Positions 10,102 to 17,751 of a stretch of DNA of 32,406 bases are shown here, piece after piece. The DNA comes from Clostridia bacterium (lineage in GTDB: Bacteria; Bacillota; Clostridia; TANB77; CAG-508). The notes under the pieces were generated by a model. It did not search any database. It had not been told where the DNA came from and saw nothing but the letters and a program-made list of their open reading frames with translations. The DNA lies in contig JAFWHH010000030.1 of NCBI GenBank assembly GCA_017512025.1, positions 1-32,406 of the forward strand, given 5' to 3'. Each line of letters opens with the position of its first letter. Position 1 is the first letter of the stretch. A program made the translations under genes and the position numbers.

Positions 10102-12084
10102 CTATAGTTTTATATTAACTGTTCCACCATCATAATATTCATCCATTGTAAAGCTTATAGTTTTTTCTGTTTTACCATCAACTTTGACTTCTACCTCTTT
10201 CTTTTCATCAGCTGTTCCATATACTTTACCACAATCAATTGTTTCTCCAGGTTTTGATAGTCTATCAAATAATTTGTTTCCATTTACCAAAACTAAAACT
10301 CTAACATCCTTAGAATCACCTCCCACAGAAGTATTAGTTGTAGATGAATCAGATGAAGATGATTTTGGAACCTCAACTTCGATTTTAACGCTTCTTTGTT
10401 TCTTCTCCTCTATTTTATTAACAACAATATCAACAGTACTTCCCTCTACAACTTCCTTGCCTTGATCTATACTTTGTGATATTACTTTTCCATTTTCTTT
10501 ACTATCATCACTCTTATAACTTACATTAGCTTTCAGATTAGCATTTTTTAATGTTGCAGTAGCTGTTCCTTCATCCATTCCTATAACTGTTGGAACTTTT
10601 GTTTTCTTAGTTCCAGCACTTACAACTACTTTAATTTTATCTCCTGCTTTAACTTCAGTTCCCGCTTTTGGATCCTGACTAATTATCAAACCTTCATTAA
10701 CTGTAGAGCTATTCTCCTTTGTTTCCTCCAATTCAATACCTAGTTCTTTTGCTTTTTTTCTAGTATCATCTATATTCTGATCTACAAAATTCGGCAATTC
10801 ACTTGTTTCAGGTCCTTTGCTCAATACAATCTTTATTTTTGAGCCTTCCTCAATTTGTGCACCCATTTTATACTCTGGATCCTGCGAAATAATTTTTCCT
10901 TCCTCAACAGTACTACTTGGTTGTGGATCTCCTATTTCAAGTGATAGTTTCAAATCATCCACTATTTTTTGAGCCTGTGCTTGAGTCTTTCCTTTCAAAT
11001 CTGGAACATCAACTTTTTTCTTTCCACCACCATCAAGCACTAATTTTGTAATTAAAAATACTACAACAAATAAAGCAATCAATCCTAAAATAATAATCGC
11101 TATTTTAGCCTTAGGATGTTGTTTAAAAAAACCATCTTTTTCTTTAGTCCTTGTTCTATCTTTTTTCCTTTCAATATCATCATCAGATACAGCTGGCATT
11201 ATCCTTGTATATCCACCATCTTTGTTTTCTATAATAACAAAATCACCATCTGGATCTTTTAATGCCTCACTTAAATCAGCTAACATTTCAGTAGCAGATT
11301 GATACCTATTTATAGGATCTTTTTGCATTGCCTTCATTACAATATCATTAACAGCAGTTGGAATTTCATCATTTATTTCAATTGGTTCTATTGGGTCTTC
11401 CTGCATATGTTTTAGGGCAACTGCAACAGGTGTATCCGCATCAAACGGCACCTTTCCAGTAATCATTTCATACATAACAACACCTAATGAATAAATGTCT
11501 GACCTTTCATCAGTTGTTACACTCCCCTTTGCCTGCTCTGGTGAGAAATAATGAGCAGAACCTATAGTATTTCCAAATGCAGTTATAGTTGAATTTGAAA
11601 CAGCTTTTGCAATTCCAAAATCAGTTACCTTAGCAACTCCATCTTCAGTGATAATTATATTATGAGGTTTAATATCCCTATGTACTATACTATTTTTATG
11701 TGCTAATTCCAAAGCAGATGCAATTTGAATTGCAATATTAACTGACCATTTCCAAGAAAGAACACCATCTTTACTAATTATTTGTTTTAAAGTTTTCCCT
11801 TTAATCAACTCCATTACAATATAATAAAGATTACTTTCCTCTTCATGACCAACATCATAAATTGAAACAATATTAGGATGTTGCATATTAGCAGCAGCCT
11901 GAGCTTCTGTATTAAATCTTTTTATAAAGTCAGCATCTGTTGTATACTCATCTCTCAATATTTTAACAGCAACATTTCTATTCAGCACATGATCTTTAGC
12001 CTTATATACAGTTGCCATACCACCTGATCCAACTTCCTTAATAATTTCATACCTATTTCCTATGATTTTTCCTATCACATTCAT
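10102..12084 (-). CDS. prkC: PASTA-domain Ser/Thr protein kinase
   Basis: Transmembrane eukaryotic-type kinase that senses cell-wall fragments or lipid II and phosphorylates cytoplasmic targets. Of 660 aa, the kinase domain spans about 10-270 (glycine loop GSGGMA 19-24, Lys41, HRDIKPHN 135-142, DFG 155-157). A basic juxtamembrane stretch is followed by one membrane helix (about 328-349). Three extracellular PASTA repeats begin near KVDVPDLKGK, TSELPNFVDQ and TKVPTVIGMD, and a Ser/Thr-rich linker leads to a small beta-rich C-terminal domain. The phosphatase stp lies immediately upstream on the same strand, the standard partnership, although a repeat of about 140 bp separates them. In B. subtilis PrkC triggers spore germination, a fit for this spore former. 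Confidence 0.96.
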   Translation of the reverse strand: MNVIGKIIGNRYEIIKEVGSGGMATVYKAKDHVLNRNVAVKILRDEYTTDADFIKRFNTEAQAAANMQHPNIVSIYDVGHEEESNLYYIVMELIKGKTLKQIISKDGVLSWKWSVNIAIQIASALELAHKNSIVHRDIKPHNIIITEDGVAKVTDFGIAKAVSNSTITAFGNTIGSAHYFSPEQAKGSVTTDERSDIYSLGVVMYEMITGKVPFDADTPVAVALKHMQEDPIEPIEINDEIPTAVNDIVMKAMQKDPINRYQSATEMLADLSEALKDPDGDFVIIENKDGGYTRIMPAVSDDDIERKKDRTRTKEKDGFFKQHPKAKIAIIILGLIALFVVVFLITKLVLDGGGKKKVDVPDLKGKTQAQAQKIVDDLKLSLEIGDPQPSSTVEEGKIISQDPEYKMGAQIEEGSKIKIVLSKGPETSELPNFVDQNIDDTRKKAKELGIELEETKENSSTVNEGLIISQDPKAGTEVKAGDKIKVVVSAGTKKTKVPTVIGMDEGTATATLKNANLKANVSYKSDDSKENGKVISQSIDQGKEVVEGSTVDIVVNKIEEKKQRSVKIEVEVPKSSSSDSSTTNTSVGGDSKDVRVLVLVNGNKLFDRLSKPGETIDCGKVYGTADEKKEVEVKVDGKTEKTISFTMDEYYDGGTVNIKL

Positions 12085-12119
12085 TTTTTTTATTTCCTTT
12101 CATTAAGGTTAAACATGCA

Positions 12120-12262
12120 ATTAAATACAGGCTTTATGCAAAAAAATGCAGTTTTTTTGCAGACCTTTTTAATTACTCAATTATTTTTTCAATTTTACAC
12201 AATAAGGAGTGTCCTAAATTGCAATTTTTTTGCTGAAAAAGGTCGTCCCAAATTGCAAAATT
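12120..12262 (-). repeat. REP-like repeat cluster between stp and prkC
   Basis: On the minus strand there is a good unit TTGCAATTTGGGACGACC, next a unit TTGCAATTTAGGACACTCC, then decayed TGCAAAAAAACTGCA remnants near 12130-12165. The first unit touches the stp stop codon. Same family as the copies at 2801, 4027, 4990 and 21902. Confidence 0.7.
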
Positions 12263-12995
12263 ACTGACTTCTTAGCAACACTGCAGTTATATTGTCTCTT
12301 CCTCCATTATCATTTGCTGTTTGAACAAGCATTTTTGTAGCATCTGTTGGATTTTCTTTAATAATTCTCACAATATCTTTTTCAGATACCATATTTGATA
12401 ATCCATCTGAACACATTAATATTACATCACCTTTTAGAAATCCTTTTACCATTGCATCTGGTTCAATAAAAGATGATACCCCTAATGCTTTCATCAACAT
12501 ATTTTTATCTGGATGATTTAAGCTTTCTTGTTTAGAAATTTTTCCTTCATCAACTAACTGTTGTACATAAGAATGATCTTTAGTTAATCTTCTAAAAAAC
12601 TCTTTTCTTAATCTATAAATTCTACTATCCCCAATATGTGAAATAAAAGCTCTATTTTGATGAATCAAGCAAACATCCAAAGTTGTTCCCATTTTATTTA
12701 GCTCTTTTCTAGATTGAGCCTTTTCATACACAACCATATTAGCATATTGAGTACTATTCTTAACTAATTCAATTAAAGATTCTCTATTTTTATTAACCTT
12801 TTCATAATTACTTAAAATATATTTTTTGGCAGTATCAACAGCTAGTCTGCTAGCAACTTCTCCACCATTATATCCACCCATTCCATCTGCTACTATATAT
12901 ATTTGAACTGGATCATCTGGAAAGCTAATAAAAAAGTAATCTTCATTTATTTCTCGGGCTTTTCCCACATCTGAGGTCGCAAAAGCTAATGTCAT
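12261..12995 (-). CDS. stp: PP2C-family Ser/Thr protein phosphatase
   Basis: Metal-dependent phosphatase that reverses PrkC phosphorylation. The 244 aa contain all the PP2C signatures: DVGKAREINEDYF (metal Asp/Glu near 9-19), VADGMGGYNGGE (about 36-47), SHIGDSRIYRL, MCSDGLSNMV and GGRDNITAVL. GGAG lies about 8 nt before the ATG. It is upstream of prkC and downstream of rlmN; rlmN-stp-prkC is a conserved order in Firmicutes. The last codon and stop abut the REP-like repeat. Confidence 0.96.
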   Translation of the reverse strand: MTLAFATSDVGKAREINEDYFFISFPDDPVQIYIVADGMGGYNGGEVASRLAVDTAKKYILSNYEKVNKNRESLIELVKNSTQYANMVVYEKAQSRKELNKMGTTLDVCLIHQNRAFISHIGDSRIYRLRKEFFRRLTKDHSYVQQLVDEGKISKQESLNHPDKNMLMKALGVSSFIEPDAMVKGFLKGDVILMCSDGLSNMVSEKDIVRIIKENPTDATKMLVQTANDNGGRDNITAVLLRSQ

Positions 12996-13101
12996 TAAAA
13001 TTCTCCTTTTTTAATTTTTATCTCATACAAAAATACATTTTTCTTTAGTGGATTATATTTTGTATCACTAGAATTTATTTCTTCATAAACTACCATTTCT
13101 T

Positions 13102-14127
13102 TTACTCTTTTAAATTCTTCCTTCGTAACTGTCCACAAGCAGCATCTATATCTGAACCTAGTTCTCTTCTAATTGTTGCTACAATACCATTATTATTCAG
13201 ATAATCTCTAAACTTCATAATATTATATAATGAACTTTTTTTGTAATTTCCATTTTCAACTTTATTAATTGGAATTAGGTTAACATGACACAACATTCCT
13301 TTTAGCAAATCAACTAATTCCTTTGCATCTTTCAAATTATCATTATTATCCTTTGCTAACGCATATTCAAAAGAAATTCTTCTATTAGTTTTATTAATAT
13401 AATATTTACAAGCTTTCATTAACTCACCTATATTATACAATTTGTTTATTGGCATCATACTTGAGCGAATTCTATCATTTGCACTATGAAGTGATATTGA
13501 AAGCGTACATTGAATATTTTTATCTGCAAATTCATATATTTTGGGAACTATTCCACTTGTTGATACACTTATATGCCTAGCTCCAATATTCATTCCTTTA
13601 TGATTATTCAAAATTGCAATTGCATTAATTACATTTTCAAAATTGTCCATTGGTTCGCCAATTCCCATAAATACAACATTTGAAACTTTGCAATTATTAT
13701 CTTGTTCTATTGCAATAATTTGTTCAACTATTTCTCCTGATGTTATATTTCTTACAAATGGAATACCTGTTGAAGCGCAAAACTTACATCCCATTTTACA
13801 TCCTATTTGTGTTGATACACATACAGATTTTCCATGATGATATTCCATAAGTACAGTTTCTATTGCATTTCCATCATTTAGACCAAATAAATATTTTTTT
13901 GTTCCATCTTTAGATTCTAGCTTTCTTTCTATTGTAAAATTACAAATGTCATAGTTTTCTTTAAGTTTTTCCCTTAGTTCTAAAGACAAGTTAGTCATTT
14001 CGTTAAATGATTTTACTTTGTCCACATATAACCATTTAAAAATTTGTTCTGCTCTAAAAGGCTTTTCTTCAAGTTGTTTCATTTCTTCTTTTAAAGCATC
14101 TAAATCATAGTCTTTTATATTTTTCAT
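13102..14127 (-). CDS. rlmN: Dual-specificity 23S rRNA/tRNA m2A methyltransferase
   Basis: Radical-SAM enzyme that makes 2-methyladenosine at A2503 of 23S rRNA and A37 of some tRNAs. The 341 aa carry the cluster motif Cys110-x3-Cys114-x2-Cys117 (GCKMGCKFCAS). The two mechanistic cysteines are Cys103 (SVCVSTQ) and Cys331 (AACGQLR). Other family blocks are FMGIGEPMDN, HISVSTSGIVP and LSISLHSAND. GAGG precedes the ATG. Upstream lies the trxA terminator, so rlmN probably starts its own transcript and leads into stp and prkC. Confidence 0.97.
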   Translation of the reverse strand: MKNIKDYDLDALKEEMKQLEEKPFRAEQIFKWLYVDKVKSFNEMTNLSLELREKLKENYDICNFTIERKLESKDGTKKYLFGLNDGNAIETVLMEYHHGKSVCVSTQIGCKMGCKFCASTGIPFVRNITSGEIVEQIIAIEQDNNCKVSNVVFMGIGEPMDNFENVINAIAILNNHKGMNIGARHISVSTSGIVPKIYEFADKNIQCTLSISLHSANDRIRSSMMPINKLYNIGELMKACKYYINKTNRRISFEYALAKDNNDNLKDAKELVDLLKGMLCHVNLIPINKVENGNYKKSSLYNIMKFRDYLNNNGIVATIRRELGSDIDAACGQLRRKNLKE

Positions 14128-14190
14128 TTATTGCCTCAACTAATAAATCTTTATTCCATTACACAATATATTTTACTATACCCCCATAAA

Positions 14191-14223
14191 AAAAGCAAGA
14201 AATTTTAAAAAATTCTTGCTTTT
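14191..14223 (-). terminator. Rho-independent terminator of trxA
   Basis: Stem AGCAAGAA/TTCTTGCT extended by A-T pairs. On the minus strand the stem is followed by a TTTTTTT run. It lies 70 nt beyond the trxA stop and before rlmN. Confidence 0.8.
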
Positions 14224-14292
14224 GTTTGTTGGTTTGTTACAATTCACAGCCGCTCAAGTTAGCAGGAATGAAACAACATCATTTAAATTAAT

Positions 14293-14595
14293 CTATTTTA
14301 ACACCTCTAAAATTTGCTCCTTTTGTGTTAACCCAACAAATTGTTTAACTACATTTCCATCTTTAAAAGCAATTATTGTTGGTATGCTCATTATATCATA
14401 TTTATCTGCTAATTCTGCATTTTTATCAACATCAACTTTTACAAATTTAATATTATCATTCTCCTTGTCCATTTCTTCTAAAATTGGACTTTGTGCCTTA
14501 CATGGTCCACACCATGTTGCAAAAAAATCAACAACAACAGGCTTGTCCTCTTTCATAACTTCATTTTCAAAATTTTCACTATTTACTTCAATCAT
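14293..14595 (-). CDS. trxA: Thioredoxin
   Basis: Small dithiol oxidoreductase keeping cytoplasmic proteins reduced. At 100 aa it has one thioredoxin fold with the redox motif WCGPCK (Cys29, Cys32), an upstream DFFATW strand, the cis-proline region SIPTII and a closing FVGLTQKEQI helix. AAGGAG lies just upstream of the ATG. It is followed by its own terminator. No reductase gene is adjacent. Confidence 0.96.
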   Translation of the reverse strand: MIEVNSENFENEVMKEDKPVVVDFFATWCGPCKAQSPILEEMDKENDNIKFVKVDVDKNAELADKYDIMSIPTIIAFKDGNVVKQFVGLTQKEQILEVLK

Positions 14596-14728
14596 TTTTT
14601 CTCCTTACCTTTAAATAACTTTAACAACATTCCATTTAATATAAGCCTAAAACAATAATAGAATATTTAGTTCTTATCTACTTAATTAATCTTTAAGCAA
14701 ATTAACAATTAATTGTGTTTCTTAATCT

Positions 14729-15214
14729 TTAGAAACCAGTTCCAAAATCTGTTATAGTATAATCATTATCAGCATTATATCTAACAATTCCGCAATTATA
14801 TTTATTTTTTACCCATTGGCCATCTATCTCACCAGTTCCTGCTGTAAATTGCATTATATCTCCATTATATCCATCTAAAAGTTTTAAACTATAATTAACT
14901 TCAAAAACAATATCTTCTGGTTTCAAATCATAATCTTTAAGTAACTCATTATTTTCAATTTCCTCTTTTGTATAAATCTTTACTTCATCAAAATTTACTT
15001 CTTCTATAGAACTTTCATTTGCATTTTTAATATACTTTTCTAATTCTTTTTTTACTGTTTCTTCTTTATCTGAAAAAATTGATACACTTTCATTATCTTT
15101 TTTAGTCAACTTATCATCAGAATTAGAAAACGAAAAATAAACTCCCACTCCAATTAAAGCCACAGCTATTACAACAACTATTACTCCAATTATTAAATTC
15201 TTTGATTCTCCCAT
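14729..15214 (-). CDS. Membrane-anchored protein of unknown function
   Basis: Not recognised. Start chosen at 15214 (MGESKNLIIGVIVVV) because GGAGGT lies 7 nt upstream; an ATG eight codons earlier has no such site. The 161 aa begin with one hydrophobic helix (about 7-29) without a lipobox Cys, then a Lys/Asp/Ser-rich linker and an acidic soluble domain. That domain has KIYTKEEIENNELLKDYDL-like and VNYSLKLLDGYNGDI segments and ends in TDFGTGF. The topology predicts a short cytoplasmic N-terminus and an extracytoplasmic domain of about 130 residues. It is divergently transcribed from glmS and has its own predicted promoter. Confidence 0.8.
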   Translation of the reverse strand: MGESKNLIIGVIVVVIAVALIGVGVYFSFSNSDDKLTKKDNESVSIFSDKEETVKKELEKYIKNANESSIEEVNFDEVKIYTKEEIENNELLKDYDLKPEDIVFEVNYSLKLLDGYNGDIMQFTAGTGEIDGQWVKNKYNCGIVRYNADNDYTITDFGTGF

Positions 15215-15240
15215 AAAATACCTCCATGATTTCTTCATTT

Positions 15241-15269
15241 ATTTTACCATAAAAATACTACATAATCAA
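15241..15269 (-). promoter_or_regulatory. Predicted promoter of the membrane-anchored protein gene
   Basis: Minus strand TTGATT, 17-nt spacer, TAAAAT, about 27 nt before the chosen start codon at 15214. Confidence 0.6.
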
Positions 15270-15322
15270 TATATTTGAACATTATTTGTACAATCAGGAA
15301 TAAATACTTTCACACAAAACAC

Positions 15323-15351
15323 TTGCACTTTTTTTAATTATAGTGTATAAA
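15323..15351 (+). promoter_or_regulatory. Predicted promoter of the glmS ribozyme-glmS transcript
   Basis: TTGCAC, 17-nt spacer, TATAAA. Transcription would begin near 15358, about 20 nt before the ribozyme cleavage site, matching the usual short 5' leader of glmS ribozymes. Confidence 0.7.
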
Positions 15352-15378
15352 ATATGTTAGGTCACAAAATAATATCAA

Positions 15379-15740
15379 GCGCCAGAGCTGAGAAAATTAG
15401 GTCACTGGGGACGGAGCATTTGGCCCACTTTTGGGTCATTAGGGACAGAGCTTTTTAATTAAATCTGTCCCAACAAGTCAATAAATATAATAAAACAAAT
15501 CTACTTATTGCTTTATTGTTCTAATTTTAACTAAAATGCTCCGTCCCTAATGACCCAAAAGTGGGCCAAGTGCTCCGTCCCCAGTGACCTAATTTTCTCA
15601 GCTGACGAGGATAGAATTTATCGAAATATTCGGCGGATGATTCTATGGCATGCTACTGTCAAGAGATGTTGGCAAAAAGCAAACTACAATAAAAAAATTA
15701 TTTCTCAAATTGAAAATAGTTTGTAACAAATTCAACATCA
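15379..15740 (+). ncRNA. glmS ribozyme (GlcN6P-activated) with enlarged P1
   Basis: Self-cleaving RNA that uses glucosamine-6-phosphate as cofactor and lowers glmS expression. Cleavage is predicted between A15378 and G15379 of A-GCGCC. The 5' P1 strand is 15386-15392 and its partner 15597-15603. The conserved block CTGACGAGG (15602-15610), P2 (ATAGAAT 15611-15617 with ATTCTAT 15639-15645), TCGAAATATTCGGCGGAT (15621-15638), a short P3 (GGCA/TGTC) and a P4 stem (GATGTTG 15665-15671 with CAACATC 15733-15739, inner CAAACTA/TAGTTTG) all follow in the order of the B. subtilis ribozyme. The P1 loop, normally a few to a dozen nucleotides, is replaced by about 200 nt of palindromic DNA. Confidence 0.9.
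15386..15603. mobile_element. REPIN/MITE-like palindromic element inside the ribozyme P1 loop
   Basis: Two arms of about 71 bp (15386-15456 and 15533-15603) match at about 68 positions when one is reverse-complemented; the outermost 7 bp are the ribozyme P1 itself. Each arm holds two direct copies of a unit close to GGTCAYTRGGGACRGAGC, separated by a GGCCCACTTTT spacer. A further inverted TCTGTCCC at 15464-15471 pairs with GGGACAGA at 15442-15449. The central spacer is about 76 nt of AT-rich DNA. No transposase is encoded. GGGACGG-type palindromes in Firmicutes are, to my knowledge, REP-like and tied to Y1 transposases; here that link is inference. Confidence 0.8.
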
Positions 15741-15747
15741 CCTAGCT

Positions 15748-15774
15748 GTGAACCTATATAAAGGAGGTTTTCAC
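15748..15774 (+). promoter_or_regulatory. Possible hairpin over the glmS ribosome binding site
   Basis: GTGAACC (15748-15754) can pair with GGTTTTCAC (15766-15774) with a 2-nt bulge, enclosing AAGGAGG (15761-15767) just before the glmS ATG. It would sit between ribozyme P4 and the start codon. Confidence 0.4.
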
Positions 15775-17613
15775 ATGTGTGGAATCGTTGGATACATTGG
15801 TACAAAGAAAGCTGTACCAGTGCTTATTAATGGATTGCTTTCACTTGAGTACAGAGGATATGATTCAGCAGGGCTTGCTGTTTTAAACAATGACAATTCT
15901 CTAAAAATAGTTAAGGATATGGGAAGAGTAAAGAAATTACAAGATAACTCAGAACTCGAATCTCTAACAGGTTCAATTGGCATTGCTCATACAAGATGGG
16001 CAACAAGAGGTATGCCCTCTAAAATTAACTCTCATCCTCATACTGATAACAACAATACATTTACTGTTGTTCATAATGGTATAATAGAAAACTATGATGA
16101 GCTAAAATCATTCATTGAAAAAAAGGGATATGCACTTCATTCTGAAACTGATACTGAACTAATACCTAACTTAATCCACTACTTTTACAATAAAAACACC
16201 AAAAAAGGAGTATTATTTGCTGTTACTGAAGCCTTAAAAAAACTTGAAGGTAGCTATGCACTCGAAATCACTTCACCTTTACTTAAAGATGAAATAATAG
16301 TAGTAAAAAAAGATAGCCCAGTAGTAATAGGCGTTGGTAAAAACGAAAACTACATAGCATCTGACATTCCTGCAATACTTTCATATACAAAAGATTTTTA
16401 TTTTATGGAAGATTATGAAATTGCAGAAGTAAAAAAAGACTCCATTACTTTTTATAATTATGATTTAAACATAATTGAAAAAGAAATAAAAAACATTGAA
16501 TGGGATGCTATAGCAAGTGAAAAAAATGGATATGATGATTATATGCTTAAAGAAATTTATGAACAGCCAACTGCTATTCGTGAAACAATTGGAACTTCAT
16601 TTAATAAAGAAGGAAACATTAATTTACCATTAAACAGCTTAGATGTAAATAAATATAATAAAATATATATAGTCGCATGCGGAACTGCAATGCACGCTGG
16701 GATTGCAACAAAATATATTTTTGAAAAATTTACTCAAATTCCTTGTGAAGTTGATATGGCTTCAGAATTTAGATATAGAAATCCCTTAATTAATGAAAAA
16801 ACTCTATGTATATTTATTAGCCAATCAGGAGAAACAGCTGATACAATAGCTGCTCTAAAACTAGCAAAAAAATCTGGCTCAACTACACTTTCAATTGTAA
16901 ATGTAATAGGAAGTTCCATTACAAGAATATCAGATTTTGTTTTATATACACATGCAGGACCTGAAATAGCAGTTGCATCAACTAAAGCTTACACTTGTCA
17001 AGTAACATTACTTACAATACTAGCTTTATTCATATCTGAAAAGCTTGGACTATCAAATACAGCTGATTTTGAAAAATTAAAAAATGATCTTAATCAATTA
17101 CCTGACAAAATAAAATATATACTAGATAATTGTGATAAAGTAAAAAACATAGCTAATCAAATTTATCAAGATAAAAATATGTTCTTTATTGGTAGAATAA
17201 ATGATTATGCAGTTGCTATGGAAGGTTCTTTAAAAGTTAAAGAAATAACTTATATTCATTCAGAAGCCTATGCTGCTGGTGAACTTAAACATGGACCTAT
17301 TGCACTAATTGAAGATGGTGTTTCAGTAATTGGAATAATAACAAATCCTTCAATAAGCAGTAAAACATTGAGTAATCTAGATGAAGTTGTAACAAGAGGA
17401 GCTAATATAATTCTTATATCAAATCAAGATATTGACATAAATTCAAGCAATATTAATGAAGAATCAATTGTTAAAATACCTGATTGCTCTTCTCTAATTT
17501 CACCTGTATTATCTGTAATTCCTTTACAATTACTAGCATACCACATTGCAAAATGTAAAAAACTTGATGTTGACAAGCCACGTAATTTAGCTAAATCAGT
17601 AACCGTAGAATAA
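15775..17613 (+). CDS. glmS: Glutamine-fructose-6-phosphate aminotransferase (isomerizing)
   Basis: Makes glucosamine-6-phosphate from fructose-6-phosphate and glutamine, the first committed step to UDP-GlcNAc and the cell wall. Start at 15775 (MCGIVGYIG) because Cys2 must become the N-terminal nucleophile and AAGGAGG lies 7 nt upstream; the frame open from 15748 is not used. The 612 aa contain an N-terminal Ntn glutaminase (RGYDSAG, HTRWATRG, HPHTD, HNGIIENY) and two SIS isomerase domains (CGTAMHAG, SQSGETADT, STKAYTCQ; then GRINDYAVAMEGSLKVKE, YAAGELKHGPIALI). It ends with the family tail DKPRNLAKSVTVE. Its product feeds back on the ribozyme in its own leader. Confidence 0.98.
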   Translation: MCGIVGYIGTKKAVPVLINGLLSLEYRGYDSAGLAVLNNDNSLKIVKDMGRVKKLQDNSELESLTGSIGIAHTRWATRGMPSKINSHPHTDNNNTFTVVHNGIIENYDELKSFIEKKGYALHSETDTELIPNLIHYFYNKNTKKGVLFAVTEALKKLEGSYALEITSPLLKDEIIVVKKDSPVVIGVGKNENYIASDIPAILSYTKDFYFMEDYEIAEVKKDSITFYNYDLNIIEKEIKNIEWDAIASEKNGYDDYMLKEIYEQPTAIRETIGTSFNKEGNINLPLNSLDVNKYNKIYIVACGTAMHAGIATKYIFEKFTQIPCEVDMASEFRYRNPLINEKTLCIFISQSGETADTIAALKLAKKSGSTTLSIVNVIGSSITRISDFVLYTHAGPEIAVASTKAYTCQVTLLTILALFISEKLGLSNTADFEKLKNDLNQLPDKIKYILDNCDKVKNIANQIYQDKNMFFIGRINDYAVAMEGSLKVKEITYIHSEAYAAGELKHGPIALIEDGVSVIGIITNPSISSKTLSNLDEVVTRGANIILISNQDIDINSSNINEESIVKIPDCSSLISPVLSVIPLQLLAYHIAKCKKLDVDKPRNLAKSVTVE

Positions 17614-17640
17614 TTATATGAACTATTAATAATTGATAAA

Positions 17641-17669
17641 AACAGGTCTTTACCCAAGACCTGTTTTTT
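17641..17669. terminator. Bidirectional terminator between glmS and metG
   Basis: Perfect stem AACAGGTCTT/AAGACCTGTT with a TACCC loop, a T-run on the right for glmS and an A-run on the left that gives a T-run for the convergent metG transcript. Confidence 0.9.
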
Positions 17670-17751
17670 ATTATACTATTTTATTAAATAAATTATTTAA
17701 TATTTCTTAGCATTAATTAATTACCTCTATCTATAATATAATTATAATCCA

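Noticed and set aside
14216..14614. 132-codon plus-strand open frame opposite trxA
   Set aside because: Shadow of thioredoxin on the other strand; TrxA has the WCGPC motif and a ribosome site.
15379..15603. Reading the palindrome at 15386-15603 simply as a rho-independent terminator or attenuator before glmS
   Set aside because: No T-run follows the right arm; it is continued directly by conserved ribozyme sequence, and the arms join the P1 stem.
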